64,000 nt of DNA from Bin55 sp028819195 (GTDB taxonomy: Bacteria; Pseudomonadota; Gammaproteobacteria; Pseudomonadales; Azotimanducaceae), in contig JAPPMF010000009.1 in NCBI GenBank assembly GCA_028819195.1, forward strand, positions 62,001 through 126,000, given 5' to 3'. The notes beneath the pieces were generated by a model. It made no database searches. It was not told the origin of the DNA and saw nothing but the letters and a program-made list of their open reading frames with translations. The position numbers and the translations under genes were made by a program. This document shows positions 44,269-52,835 of the stretch, piece after piece (within the stretch, counting starts at the first letter, position 1; each line of letters opens with the position of its first letter).

Positions 44269-45819
44269 TTAGTCTCCGTAGTCGTGAGTTGACATGAAGT
44301 GATCAAGTGCCGTCCGCATATACTGCACGATATCATCGTTGTAGGCACCACTCTTGGTAATCTCAGTCATCCATTCGGCATGTTCTGAGTTCATATAGGT
44401 GAGTAGATCACGTTCAAAATCTAACACCTTTGAGACGGGTATCTTTTCTAGATAGCCCTGGGTTCCAGCAAACAACACAACACCCATTTCGGCAACACTC
44501 ATCGGTGAGAACTGTGTCTGTTTCATTAACTCTTCGATTCGTTGCCCGTGTTCTAGTTGGCGCCGCGTTGAATCGTCTAAATCTGACGCAAATTGTGAAA
44601 ATGCGGCTAGCTCTCGATACTGTGCGAGGGCAAGTTTCACACCACCAGATAGTTTTCGGATAAAGTCTACTTGCGCTGCACCACCGACACGTGAAACTGA
44701 AATTCCTGGACTCATCGCCGGTCTCAAACCAGCGTTAAAACGATCGGTTTCCAAGAATATCTGTCCATCCGTAATGGAGATTACATTGGTCGGAACAAAA
44801 GCCGAAACATCGCCAGCTTGGGTTTCTATGATTGGCAAAGCGGTAAGTGAACCAGTTTTTCCTTTAACTTTACCGTTGGTTACTCGCTCGACGTACTCAG
44901 CATTCACACGCGCGGCTCTTTCGAGTAACCGCGAATGCAGATAGAAAATATCCCCTGGGTACGCTTCTCGACCTGGTGGGCGTCTGAGCAAAAGCGAAAT
45001 TTGCCGGTACGCCCATGCTTGTTTTGTCAAATCATCGTAAATGATCAGTGCATCTTCTCCGTTATCGCGGAAGTATTCACCCATACTACAACCAGAATAC
45101 GGAGAAATGTACTGTAATGGCGCGGGATCGGACGCGGAAGCCGCGACGACGATCGTATTTGACAATGCGCCGTTCTCTTCTAATGTACGCACGATATTAG
45201 CAATCGTTGACATTTTTTGACCAACGGCGACATAAACACACTTTATGCCTTTGTCTTTTTGGTTAATTACTGTATCAACTGCGATTGCAGTTTTGCCAAT
45301 TTGTCGGTCCCCAATAATCAACTCTCGTTGTCCACGTCCTAGTGGAATCATGGAATCGATACACTTAATGCCGGTTTGTACTGGTTCGGTCACCGATTGT
45401 CGCGCGATTACACCCGGGGCTACTTTCTCAATGGGCGCAGTCTCTGCCGCCTGCAATGGTCCTTTCCCATCAATAGGGTTACCTAAAGCATCGACGACCC
45501 TACCCAATAACTCAGGACCGACCGGTACTTCCGCGATACGTTTCGTACAGCGTGCGGTCATGCCCTCTGACAAATCTTTGTAGTCGCCAAGAATGACCGC
45601 TCCAACAGAATCACGTTCGAGGTTCATTGCCATGCCCATGACCCCGCCGGGGAATTCGATCATTTCACCGTATTGAGCTTCAGCGAGTCCATAGATGCGA
45701 ACGATACCATCGGATACATTGACGATCGTTCCTTCATTTTGTGGTTGAGAAGAAGGATCAAAACTAGTGATTCGATTCTTAATGAGATCGCTAATTTCTG
45801 AAGGATTTAGTGCTTGCAT
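44269..45819 (-). CDS. atpA: ATP synthase F1 alpha subunit
   Basis: Non-catalytic nucleotide-binding subunit of the F1 head, 516 residues. It shows the N-terminal barrel (GTIVNVSDGIVRIYGL), Walker A GDRQIGKT at residues 170-177, DDLTKQAWAYRQISLLLRRPPGREAYPGD, and ITDGQIFLETDRFNAGLRPA. The arginine finger segment SPGISVSRVGGAAQ is intact. Confidence 0.97.
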   Translation of the reverse strand: MQALNPSEISDLIKNRITSFDPSSQPQNEGTIVNVSDGIVRIYGLAEAQYGEMIEFPGGVMGMAMNLERDSVGAVILGDYKDLSEGMTARCTKRIAEVPVGPELLGRVVDALGNPIDGKGPLQAAETAPIEKVAPGVIARQSVTEPVQTGIKCIDSMIPLGRGQRELIIGDRQIGKTAIAVDTVINQKDKGIKCVYVAVGQKMSTIANIVRTLEENGALSNTIVVAASASDPAPLQYISPYSGCSMGEYFRDNGEDALIIYDDLTKQAWAYRQISLLLRRPPGREAYPGDIFYLHSRLLERAARVNAEYVERVTNGKVKGKTGSLTALPIIETQAGDVSAFVPTNVISITDGQIFLETDRFNAGLRPAMSPGISVSRVGGAAQVDFIRKLSGGVKLALAQYRELAAFSQFASDLDDSTRRQLEHGQRIEELMKQTQFSPMSVAEMGVVLFAGTQGYLEKIPVSKVLDFERDLLTYMNSEHAEWMTEITKSGAYNDDIVQYMRTALDHFMSTHDYGD

Positions 45820-45832
45820 AAATTTCTCTAAC

Positions 45833-46372
45833 TTAGGTTTTTTGCAGTGTGTTTCGTAAACGGTCGAGCTTCCCGCGTACCGTATTGTCTAAGACAATAT
45901 CGCCGGCGCGAATGAGCGCACCGCCGAGAATACTTTGATCTACGGTAGTAGTCAATTGAATTTGTTGTTGGAACTTGCTCTGCAGTTGCTCAGTAAATTG
46001 TTCAATCTGCTGGTCAGAAAGTGAAATCGCGGAGGTTATTTCCACAGCCAGCGTGCGTTTGAGTTGGGCCAACCTTGCAGCAAACTCTTGTTGAATCGCA
46101 GGAATCAAAGCTAGGCGCCGATTTTCGGCCAATATACGAACAAAAGTTCGGGTGTATTCATCCAATTGGTCTTCAAACAAATCCATCAAAACTTCGGCTT
46201 TCTGCGTTGGTGTTTTCGTTGGTGATGCAATCAAACGTTGGACGGTTTCGTCTTGTACGGTGTCACTCAACAAGGACAGCGCATGTGACCAACGTTCGAT
46301 GGCTTCTCGTTCCATCGCAGTCGCGAACGCAGCACTCGCGTAGGGACGGGCTAAAGTCGCTAGCTCGGACAA
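45833..46372 (-). CDS. atpH: ATP synthase F1 delta subunit
   Basis: Delta joins the peripheral stalk to the top of F1. The 179-residue protein has the helical N-terminal domain (LARPYASAAFATAMEREAIERWSHAL) and the C-terminal LAVEITSAISLSDQQIEQ ... VDQSILGGALIRAGDIVLDNTVRGKLDRL signature. Three bases separate it from atpF. Confidence 0.96.
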   Translation of the reverse strand: MSELATLARPYASAAFATAMEREAIERWSHALSLLSDTVQDETVQRLIASPTKTPTQKAEVLMDLFEDQLDEYTRTFVRILAENRRLALIPAIQQEFAARLAQLKRTLAVEITSAISLSDQQIEQFTEQLQSKFQQQIQLTTTVDQSILGGALIRAGDIVLDNTVRGKLDRLRNTLQKT

Positions 46373-46375
46373 AAC

Positions 46376-46849
46376 CTAGAGTCTCTGTGATATTGAATTC
46401 AGCATAAGTTCATGCTTTTTAGGATCGACTTCAGCTTCTAAGATTTGTTCTGCCGCGAGAATCGCGAGATCAGAAATTTCAGTTCGTAGTTTTTCGCGCG
46501 CACGATTAGATTCTTGCTCTATTTCAACCCGTGCCGCATCAAGTAGCCGTTCGCCTTCTTCACGCGCTTTGACTTTGGCATCCTCAACGATATTCGCAGC
46601 TTGGGCGCGCGCTTGCTCGATCACTTTCTGACCTTCAGACTTGGCTTCCTGCAAGAGTTGCTGAGCATGTGTTTCAGATTCAGCTAACTTTGCATCTGCT
46701 TTATCAGCTGTTTCTAATCCTTCGGCAATTCGTTCGCGCCGTGCTTGCATTGCATTGATTAACGGTGGCCAGATAAATTTCGTGACAAACCAGACAAAAA
46801 TGACGAAAACTACAAGCGTGCCGACGAATGTTGGTAAGTTAAAGTTCAT
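46376..46849 (-). CDS. atpF: ATP synthase F0 b subunit
   Basis: Peripheral stalk subunit, 157 residues: one N-terminal membrane helix (PTFVGTLVVFVIFVWFVTKFIWPP) followed by a long charged coiled-coil rich in Ala, Glu and Lys that reaches F1. Length and composition are normal for the family. Confidence 0.96.
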   Translation of the reverse strand: MNFNLPTFVGTLVVFVIFVWFVTKFIWPPLINAMQARRERIAEGLETADKADAKLAESETHAQQLLQEAKSEGQKVIEQARAQAANIVEDAKVKAREEGERLLDAARVEIEQESNRAREKLRTEISDLAILAAEQILEAEVDPKKHELMLNSISQRL

Positions 46850-46876
46850 ACTTTAAACCTTGGTTGTCGTGATTGC

Positions 46877-47131
46877 TTAATTAGGTGTGAACGGATTGCC
46901 GAACAAAATAAACAATCCCATACCGACACCAATCATTGGTACCGCATCCACCAAGCCTAGCACGATGAACATTTGAATGCGTAGCATCGGTAGCATTTCG
47001 GGTTGTCGTGCGATTCCCTGCAAGAAACTATTTCCAATGTTTCCCACACCCACGGCCGCGCCAACTGCGCTTAATCCAAGTAACACCCCTGCGCCTATGT
47101 AGGTTAGGGCTAGTTCTAGCGGAAATTCCAT
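46877..47131 (-). CDS. atpE: ATP synthase F0 c subunit
   Basis: The ring subunit is an 84-residue helical hairpin. The ion-carrying carboxylate is Asp62 in LGLVDAVPM, in helix 2, and the loop is ARQPE. Asp here, together with the lack of the Gln/Glu-Ser sodium ligands, indicates a proton-driven rotor. Helix 1 has the usual GAxVGVGNIG packing. Confidence 0.96.
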   Translation of the reverse strand: MEFPLELALTYIGAGVLLGLSAVGAAVGVGNIGNSFLQGIARQPEMLPMLRIQMFIVLGLVDAVPMIGVGMGLFILFGNPFTPN

Positions 47132-47155
47132 AGATTCTCCTATTTTGTTTAAAAG

Positions 47156-48013
47156 TTAATGTTCTTCATCGGGAATTTGATGCGCTTGCGCAAGATACAC
47201 CACTGAAAGAACCGAAAAAATTAATGCTTGTAGAACGATAATCAGAACATGAAAAACCGCCCAAGCCCACTGCAAGACGCCACCGAAAATAATAAAAACA
47301 ATCCCACCGGTATACATGAGCGCGATGAGAATAAAAACCATCTCGCCAGCATAAAGGTTACCTAGTAAACGCAGGCCGAGAGAAACAGGTTTTGCGATCA
47401 GAGTAACCCCTTCTAGCACTAAGTTTACCGGTGCTAACACTTTTGGAAACGGATGAAACGCAAGTTCGCCTACAAAACCACCTACACCTTTACGTTTGAT
47501 ACTGTAGTAGACAATCAAGATAAAGATCCAAGCTGCCATCCCCAAAGTTACATTAACGTTGGTGGTTGGGACCACCTTCATATAGTCTGCTCCCATCCAA
47601 CCGAAAAGGGTAGGCAAAAAGTCCACCGGGACCAGATCCATCAAGTTCATTAGAAAAACCCACACGAACACTGTTAGGGCTAACGGTGCTACCATGGGGT
47701 TACGGTACGGAAACATATCCTTGACGGTTGTTTCAATGAATTCAACAATCATCTCGACCGCATTTTGCAACCCCCCAGGTACACCGGCCGTCGCTTTGCG
47801 TGCCACAAACCAAAAAATTCCAATGAACAGAAGCCCCAGTCCGATTGCCCAACCGATCGAATCAATGTGGATTGCCCAATGCCCCATGAGTTCGACGTCT
47901 TCAGTTGAGTGAGCAAACCCCCAACCTTTTTCTGGATGTCGTCCAAACACCAAATTAGACAAATGATGTTTGATATACTCTGAGGAACTAAATTCGCTTG
48001 ATTCAGTCGCCAT
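47156..48013 (-). CDS. atpB: ATP synthase F0 a subunit
   Basis: Subunit a forms the proton half-channels next to the c-ring. The 285-residue protein has five to six membrane helices and the essential arginine in SLGLRLLGNLYAGEMV, with the following helices LIALMYTGG and the terminal QALIFSVLSVVYLAQAHQ. An N-terminal hydrophilic segment with EYIKHHLSNL is typical of proteobacterial forms. Confidence 0.96.
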   Translation of the reverse strand: MATESSEFSSSEYIKHHLSNLVFGRHPEKGWGFAHSTEDVELMGHWAIHIDSIGWAIGLGLLFIGIFWFVARKATAGVPGGLQNAVEMIVEFIETTVKDMFPYRNPMVAPLALTVFVWVFLMNLMDLVPVDFLPTLFGWMGADYMKVVPTTNVNVTLGMAAWIFILIVYYSIKRKGVGGFVGELAFHPFPKVLAPVNLVLEGVTLIAKPVSLGLRLLGNLYAGEMVFILIALMYTGGIVFIIFGGVLQWAWAVFHVLIIVLQALIFSVLSVVYLAQAHQIPDEEH

Positions 48014-48054
48014 ATTGAACTACAAATCTGTACAAATGGTGTTAGAACTTTTCA

Positions 48055-48369
48055 TTATTTGGGTGCATGACCCACTTTAAAGTTTTGTAGACCTAGACTG
48101 GCTAACACAAAGACGATATGAGCGCCGATTAAACTACAAGCGCATATTAAAGGATCTTGTTTCAGAAAGTAAATCACACAAAAAGCCCCCACCACATACA
48201 ATAAAAATCGCACCATGTGTAACGCAAAAATTCGATTCATCGAGTCGACATTGCGTACCACCCAAGCAAACCACAGATTTGCAAGGAAAACAGCCCCACC
48301 ACTCAAGAATATTGCTTTGGCAATCGCGCCGTTAGTGAAACTGAATCCTATACACACGCAAAACACCAC
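48055..48369 (-). CDS. atpI: ATP synthase assembly protein AtpI-like; true start probably further upstream
   Basis: This small hydrophobic protein precedes atpB in the place of atpI, an accessory factor for c-ring or Mg handling. As called from GTG 48369 it has 104 residues and three to four membrane helices (ending HIVFVLASLGLQNFKVGHAPK). The frame stays open upstream with HLWAVAIQGIV before the GTG, which matches the usual first helix of AtpI, so translation likely begins nearer 48426, where only a CTG is available. Start assignment is uncertain; identity rests on context and hydrophobic pattern. Confidence 0.7.
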   Translation of the reverse strand: MVFCVCIGFSFTNGAIAKAIFLSGGAVFLANLWFAWVVRNVDSMNRIFALHMVRFLLYVVGAFCVIYFLKQDPLICACSLIGAHIVFVLASLGLQNFKVGHAPK

Positions 48370-48426
48370 GATTCCCTGAATCGCGACTGCCCATAAGTGT
48401 GCTTGATCTTTGTGTTTTGAGTTCAG

Positions 48427-48565
48427 AAATTTTTACTAAACTTGGTGTGATTCCCCAGCCGGGACACAATCCAGCCCAAAGGAATGGGGTTCAGGATTGC
48501 GCGTTCAAAAATTATACGAAACCTACATTTCAAATATCTGAGGTTTTAACGAGATGAAGCACTTG
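48427..48565 (-). promoter_or_regulatory. Leader region of the atp operon with a -10 box
   Basis: On the minus strand a perfect TATAAT (complement of 48511-48516) lies about 85-140 nt upstream of atpI; the nearest -35-like TTGAAA is only 11 nt away, too close. Between them and atpI an inverted repeat CCCCA/TGGGG (48453-48457 and 48485-48489) could form a leader hairpin. Confidence 0.35.
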
Positions 48566-49447
48566 CTACTTCTGCTGACTGCCACGTCGTACATGGTCAA
48601 TAACCCCGTTGAGTTCATCTAAAGAATGAAATTTAACCACCAACTCTCCTTTCTGTTTACTCTTACCGCTAAGCCGAATAGTTGTTGGCGCCCCAAGCGT
48701 ATCGGACAATTCTTCCTGCAACTTTAATACATTTGGATCAACTTGGCTTTCACTTTTTTTACCCCCTTTTATACGCTTGAGAAGTTGTTCGGTTTGCCGT
48801 ACAGAGAGACGGCGCTGTACCACACTTCTACAGACCTGCACTTGTTCGGGCTGAGGTCGTCCGACAAGTAACTTGGCATGTCCTAATTCGATTTCGCCAC
48901 ATCGTAGTGATTCAAGTACACGTGGCGATAACTCTCTCAACCGAATGAGATTTGTGATTGTCGACCGCGCTTTTCCTAGTAGTTCACCTATTTCCCCATG
49001 CGTTAAATGAAACTCTTCTTGCAATTGAACGTAGGCTTCTGATTCTTCAACGGCATTCAAGTCTTCACGTTGCAAATTTTCCACTAAACCTACTAGTACA
49101 ACTTCCTTGTCGGTTAACGCTCGTACAACGACCGGAACATGATCTAGTTGCGCCAGACCCGCCGCGCGCCATCGACGTTCTCCTGCAACCAATTCAAAAC
49201 CACCCGCTGGATTCGACCTTACAACCAGTGGCTGAATAAAACCATTTTGTTTGATTGATGCTGCTAATTCGGATAAACTAGCGTCGTCGAAAGTTTTTCG
49301 TGGTTGTCGAGGATTCGGTCGAATTTGCTCGATCGGTAATTGTTGGATATCGAGGTTTGTATCCTGGGAATCATCATGTCTGTTCGCCGAGATCGAAGAA
49401 TTCTTCAGTAACTCTCCTAAGCCCTTACCTAGAGTTTGTTTTACCAC
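48566..49447 (-). CDS. parB: Chromosome partitioning protein ParB
   Basis: ParB binds parS sites near the origin, spreads as a CTP-gated clamp and is moved by ParA. The 293-residue protein has the N-terminal CTPase fold with NPRQPRK and GERRWRAAGLA, then the helix-turn-helix block (LTHGEIGELLGKARSTITNLIRL) and a C-terminal dimerisation helix. It follows parA by nine bases. I could not find a full parS sequence by eye in the window. Confidence 0.95.
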   Translation of the reverse strand: MVKQTLGKGLGELLKNSSISANRHDDSQDTNLDIQQLPIEQIRPNPRQPRKTFDDASLSELAASIKQNGFIQPLVVRSNPAGGFELVAGERRWRAAGLAQLDHVPVVVRALTDKEVVLVGLVENLQREDLNAVEESEAYVQLQEEFHLTHGEIGELLGKARSTITNLIRLRELSPRVLESLRCGEIELGHAKLLVGRPQPEQVQVCRSVVQRRLSVRQTEQLLKRIKGGKKSESQVDPNVLKLQEELSDTLGAPTTIRLSGKSKQKGELVVKFHSLDELNGVIDHVRRGSQQK

Positions 49448-49456
49448 TTTAATCTC

Positions 49457-50227
49457 CTATGTGATTGAACGGCTCTGCCGAGTCAACAGCTCCTGACCCA
49501 ACGCTATATGCGCTAGCGCCCCGCGTGAAAGCGGAGCATACTCCAAAATCGTGAGCCCATGACTAGGCGCTTCCGCAATTCTTACATTACGTGGAATGAC
49601 CGTTTCATATAACAAGTTTTCGAAGTGTTCGTGTAATTGATTCGAAACTTCCTTCGTCAAACGGTTACGTTTATCGTACATCGTGCGCACGAGCCCTTCA
49701 ATTTTGAGGCTCGGATTACCAGAACCTTGTATCGCAGTAATCGTTTCCATCAACGAACTAATCCCCTCTAAGGAGAGATACTCACATTGCAGAGGAATAA
49801 GTACATGTGTGGCCGCCATTAACGCATTGATTGTCAAAATGTTTAAGCTTGGCGGACAATCAATGATTGTGTAATCATGCTCCCGGGAATCGTTTAGCAT
49901 TTCTCGTAGACGTATGGTCCGGTTTTCTTCACTTAACAGTTGTAGTTCCACTGCAGTTAAATCTGTGTTAGAACAAACTATATCAAATCGCGGACTAAAC
50001 GATTGCGTGATTGCCGAAAGTGTTTCATTTCCTTGAAACCAATCCCAAGTTGTAAGTGGTCGCTCGGGTAAGCGGCTTGATACATGCGCGGTGGAATTAC
50101 CTTGTGGATCTAAATCTAACAGCAAAACCGACTTTTTTAATTGTGCTAACGCGGCTGCTAGGTTGACTGCAGTAGTAGTTTTGCCTACACCTCCTTTTTG
50201 ATTAGATACGGCGATCACAAAGTTCAT
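49457..50227 (-). CDS. parA: Chromosome partitioning ATPase ParA (Soj)
   Basis: ParA is a deviant-Walker ATPase that forms DNA-bound dimers and pulls ParB-parS complexes. The 256-residue protein has KGGVGKTTTAVNLAAALA with the deviant Walker motif at residues 11-18, LLLDLDPQGN, IIDCPPSLN and the C-terminal DNA-binding arginine region (RNVRIAEAPSHG). It is one base from rsmG and ahead of parB; the short form without N-terminal HTH is the chromosomal type. Confidence 0.96.
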   Translation of the reverse strand: MNFVIAVSNQKGGVGKTTTAVNLAAALAQLKKSVLLLDLDPQGNSTAHVSSRLPERPLTTWDWFQGNETLSAITQSFSPRFDIVCSNTDLTAVELQLLSEENRTIRLREMLNDSREHDYTIIDCPPSLNILTINALMAATHVLIPLQCEYLSLEGISSLMETITAIQGSGNPSLKIEGLVRTMYDKRNRLTKEVSNQLHEHFENLLYETVIPRNVRIAEAPSHGLTILEYAPLSRGALAHIALGQELLTRQSRSIT

Positions 50228-50228
50228 A

Positions 50229-50744
50229 CTAGTTGTTCACTAAACCTACCTTAGTTATCAGTCCTCTTTCAGTCTGAAATACTTTGTCTATTCTGCTGTT
50301 TTCTAAATCGCCATCGCTCAATTCCACGCTTGTTTGTAGAAACACCGAGCCATTTTCGTGTAAGTGAGTTCGCGCGAGCAACCAAGCTTGGGTAGGCCGT
50401 GCGACACTCCTAATAGTTATCGACTTAAATCGTGTTCCAGCCGGATTCGGTTCTCGAATGTCCTGTTCGACCACGATTACATTATGTAGTTTCAGGTGTG
50501 ATTTGACTTCACGCAAAAATCGGCATTTTTTACGACTACGATCATTTAAGACTATCTTTTGAAGAGGTCTGTAAATAGCTATTGGTATACCGGGAAAACC
50601 TCCACCAGAACCGATATCAAGATGTGAGTCAATTTTCGGAAGATACGGTAATAACGAGAGGCTATCGGTGACATGGTCGTGCAGCCTATGTAGTACATCG
50701 TTCGAGGAAACCAAGGAATATGCGGTATTCCAATGGCGAATCAA
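50229..50744 (-). CDS. rsmG: 16S rRNA (guanine527-N7) methyltransferase; 5' end lacks an ordinary start codon
   Basis: RsmG (GidB) methylates G527 of 16S rRNA in the 530 loop using S-adenosylmethionine. From TTG 50744 the product is 171 residues, with SAM-binding LDIGSGGGFPGIPIAI, LNDRSRKKCRFLREV and SVARP. The family is about 205 residues and begins with a helix that ends in a YLxLLxKWN-type motif; here the same frame upstream reads NPEQQIALYLDLIRHWN, so the gene clearly starts before 50744. No ATG, GTG or TTG occurs in that frame back to a stop codon inside mnmG. An ATT at 50816 would give about 195 residues. Either a rare start codon is used or the assembly has an error. Confidence 0.85.
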   Translation of the reverse strand: MIRHWNTAYSLVSSNDVLHRLHDHVTDSLSLLPYLPKIDSHLDIGSGGGFPGIPIAIYRPLQKIVLNDRSRKKCRFLREVKSHLKLHNVIVVEQDIREPNPAGTRFKSITIRSVARPTQAWLLARTHLHENGSVFLQTSVELSDGDLENSRIDKVFQTERGLITKVGLVNN

Positions 50745-50833
50745 ATCTAGATACAGAGCAATTTGTTGTTCTGGGTTGTCGGCAGACCGCGTATCGCTGT
50801 CGGCGAGATCACCAATGTCGTTAACGCTTCCCG

Positions 50834-52738
50834 TTACGCTGATTTCCGTAATGATCTTTCTCTTTTGGCATGGATGGCGAGCAATGAAAGTGCTGCTGGG
50901 GTAATCCCTGGAATCCGTGCGGCAGCAGCGAGCGTGGTTGGTCGCGCTTCTCGTAGTTTTTGTTTCAACTCAGTCGATAACCCGTCCACGGTTTCGTACT
51001 GCATTTGATCTGGAATAGTTATTTTCGCCGCAGTTCGCGAACGTTCAATTTCTTTATCTTGACGCACCAAATAACCCTCATACTTAATATCCGTTGCAGC
51101 TTGTTGGAGGAGGTTCGGCGGTAAATCAGTTAGATAACCGCACCGCTGCAGTATGTCCGCCGAGAATTCTGGTCTTTTGAGGATTTCAAAAATCGTAACC
51201 GAATATTGAATATCAGCATCAACTAGCTGAGCTAATTGTCGTGAACGAGAATCACCCGTTCGAATCGTTGTTTGTTGTATTCGCTGGCGACACTCTTTGA
51301 GAACTTTCGTCTTGGCTAAGAATTGTTGCCATCTTTCTGTAGGTACAACACCTAGTTCATACCCTTTCTCTGTCAGACGAAAATCAGCATTGTCTTGTCG
51401 AAGGCGTAACCGATATTCAGCACGACTGGTAAACATTCGATAAGGCTCGTTGGTGCCGGACGAAGTGAGATCATCGAGCAAAACTCCAAGATAGGCTTCG
51501 TGTCGTTGCGGATACCATTGAGCCAGCTCTTGTACCTTACGCGCGGCATTCAGACCCGCGAGCAAACCCTGGGAGGCCGCTTCTTCGTAACCAGTGGTAC
51601 CATTTATCTGTCCAGCAAAAAACAGACCTTCAATGACCTTGGTTTCAAGTGTCGGATAAAGATCTCGTGGATCAAAAAAGTCATACTCGATTGCGTAACC
51701 TGGACGAGTGAGATGCGCGTTTTCGAACCCAGGGATAGATTGCACCAACCGGATCTGAACATCGTACGGCAGACTCGTAGAAATCCCGTTGGGATACAGT
51801 TCAACCGTTCCTAAACCTTCTGGTTCAACAAAAATCTGGTGCTGACTTCGACTGGAAAATCTTACTACCTTATCTTCGATGGACGGACAATATCTCGGCC
51901 CCACGCTTTCAATAGCGCCCGAATACATGGGTGAATCATGTAGACCGTCTCGAATGATTTGATGAGTTTTCTCGTTGGTATGTGCGATGTGACACGGTAC
52001 CTGTTCGGGGTGCATTTCTGGGTTTCCCAGGAAAGACATCGTAAGCTGTTCACTATCTCCGGGTTGTTTAATGAGCTGAGAAAAATCGACTGTAGTTCCA
52101 TCAATTCGCGGGGGGGTACCAGTTTTTAAACGACTAACTCTAAGTGGAAAAGAGCGCAGTTGTTTTGCGAGCGGGTTTGATGGTGGATCGCCGGCTCGTC
52201 CACCTTCGTAGTGTTGTCGACCAATATGAATTTTACCACCTAGAAACGTCCCTGTTGCTAGGACAACTGACTTGGCTTCAATCGTTATACCATTACCAGT
52301 CCGTACACCTGTAACCCTATCGCTACTTATTTCAAGTTCAGTGACAGTATCTTGTAGGACTTTTAAGTTTTCTTGGTTTTCGATACAGCGACGAATCGCC
52401 AGCCGATACAGGTTTCGATCTACTTGTGCGCGTAATGCTTGCACTGCTGGACCTTTACTTGCATTCAAGGTGCGGAATTGAATACCCGATTGGTCGGTGG
52501 CTAATGCGATCGCACCGCCAAGGGCGTCGACTTCTCGTATGAGATGGCTCTTTCCAATACCACCCATAGCAGGATTACAGGACAGCACCCCTATGGTCTC
52601 GATGGCTTGTGTGAGCAAAAGTGTATTCGCACCCACGCGCGCCGAGGCTAAACTAGCTTCAACTCCAGCATGCCCGCCGCCGATAACGACCACGTCGAAT
52701 GAATCTGGGTGACGTATGTGAGCTTCAGTTTGCGACAT
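50834..52738 (-). CDS. mnmG: tRNA U34 carboxymethylaminomethyl modification enzyme MnmG (GidA)
   Basis: MnmG with MnmE installs the cmnm5/mnm5 group on wobble uridine of several tRNAs, using FAD, NADH and methylene-THF. The 634-residue protein has the FAD Rossmann motif GGGHAG at residues 20-25, CNPAMGGIGKSHLIREVDALGG, the RLKTGTPPRIDG catalytic loop region, GQINGTTGYEEAASQGLLAGLNAA and the C-terminal helical domain for MnmE. Its C-terminus runs up to the presumed overlapping start of rsmG. mnmE lies 97 nt upstream. Confidence 0.96.
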   Translation of the reverse strand: MSQTEAHIRHPDSFDVVVIGGGHAGVEASLASARVGANTLLLTQAIETIGVLSCNPAMGGIGKSHLIREVDALGGAIALATDQSGIQFRTLNASKGPAVQALRAQVDRNLYRLAIRRCIENQENLKVLQDTVTELEISSDRVTGVRTGNGITIEAKSVVLATGTFLGGKIHIGRQHYEGGRAGDPPSNPLAKQLRSFPLRVSRLKTGTPPRIDGTTVDFSQLIKQPGDSEQLTMSFLGNPEMHPEQVPCHIAHTNEKTHQIIRDGLHDSPMYSGAIESVGPRYCPSIEDKVVRFSSRSQHQIFVEPEGLGTVELYPNGISTSLPYDVQIRLVQSIPGFENAHLTRPGYAIEYDFFDPRDLYPTLETKVIEGLFFAGQINGTTGYEEAASQGLLAGLNAARKVQELAQWYPQRHEAYLGVLLDDLTSSGTNEPYRMFTSRAEYRLRLRQDNADFRLTEKGYELGVVPTERWQQFLAKTKVLKECRQRIQQTTIRTGDSRSRQLAQLVDADIQYSVTIFEILKRPEFSADILQRCGYLTDLPPNLLQQAATDIKYEGYLVRQDKEIERSRTAAKITIPDQMQYETVDGLSTELKQKLREARPTTLAAAARIPGITPAALSLLAIHAKRERSLRKSA

Positions 52739-52835
52739 TCTTTGAGGTTACCGAGGTTGGTATTTCAGTACGTGCGATAACGTATGCCCTATCGATTATA
52801 GAAATGGTCCGTTTATTTTTCAATGGTGGGAACGA

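Noticed and set aside
48566..50744. parS centromere near parAB
   Set aside because: Looking for TGTTTCACGTGAAACA-like sequences by eye gave only short CACGTG-type matches, none close enough to report.
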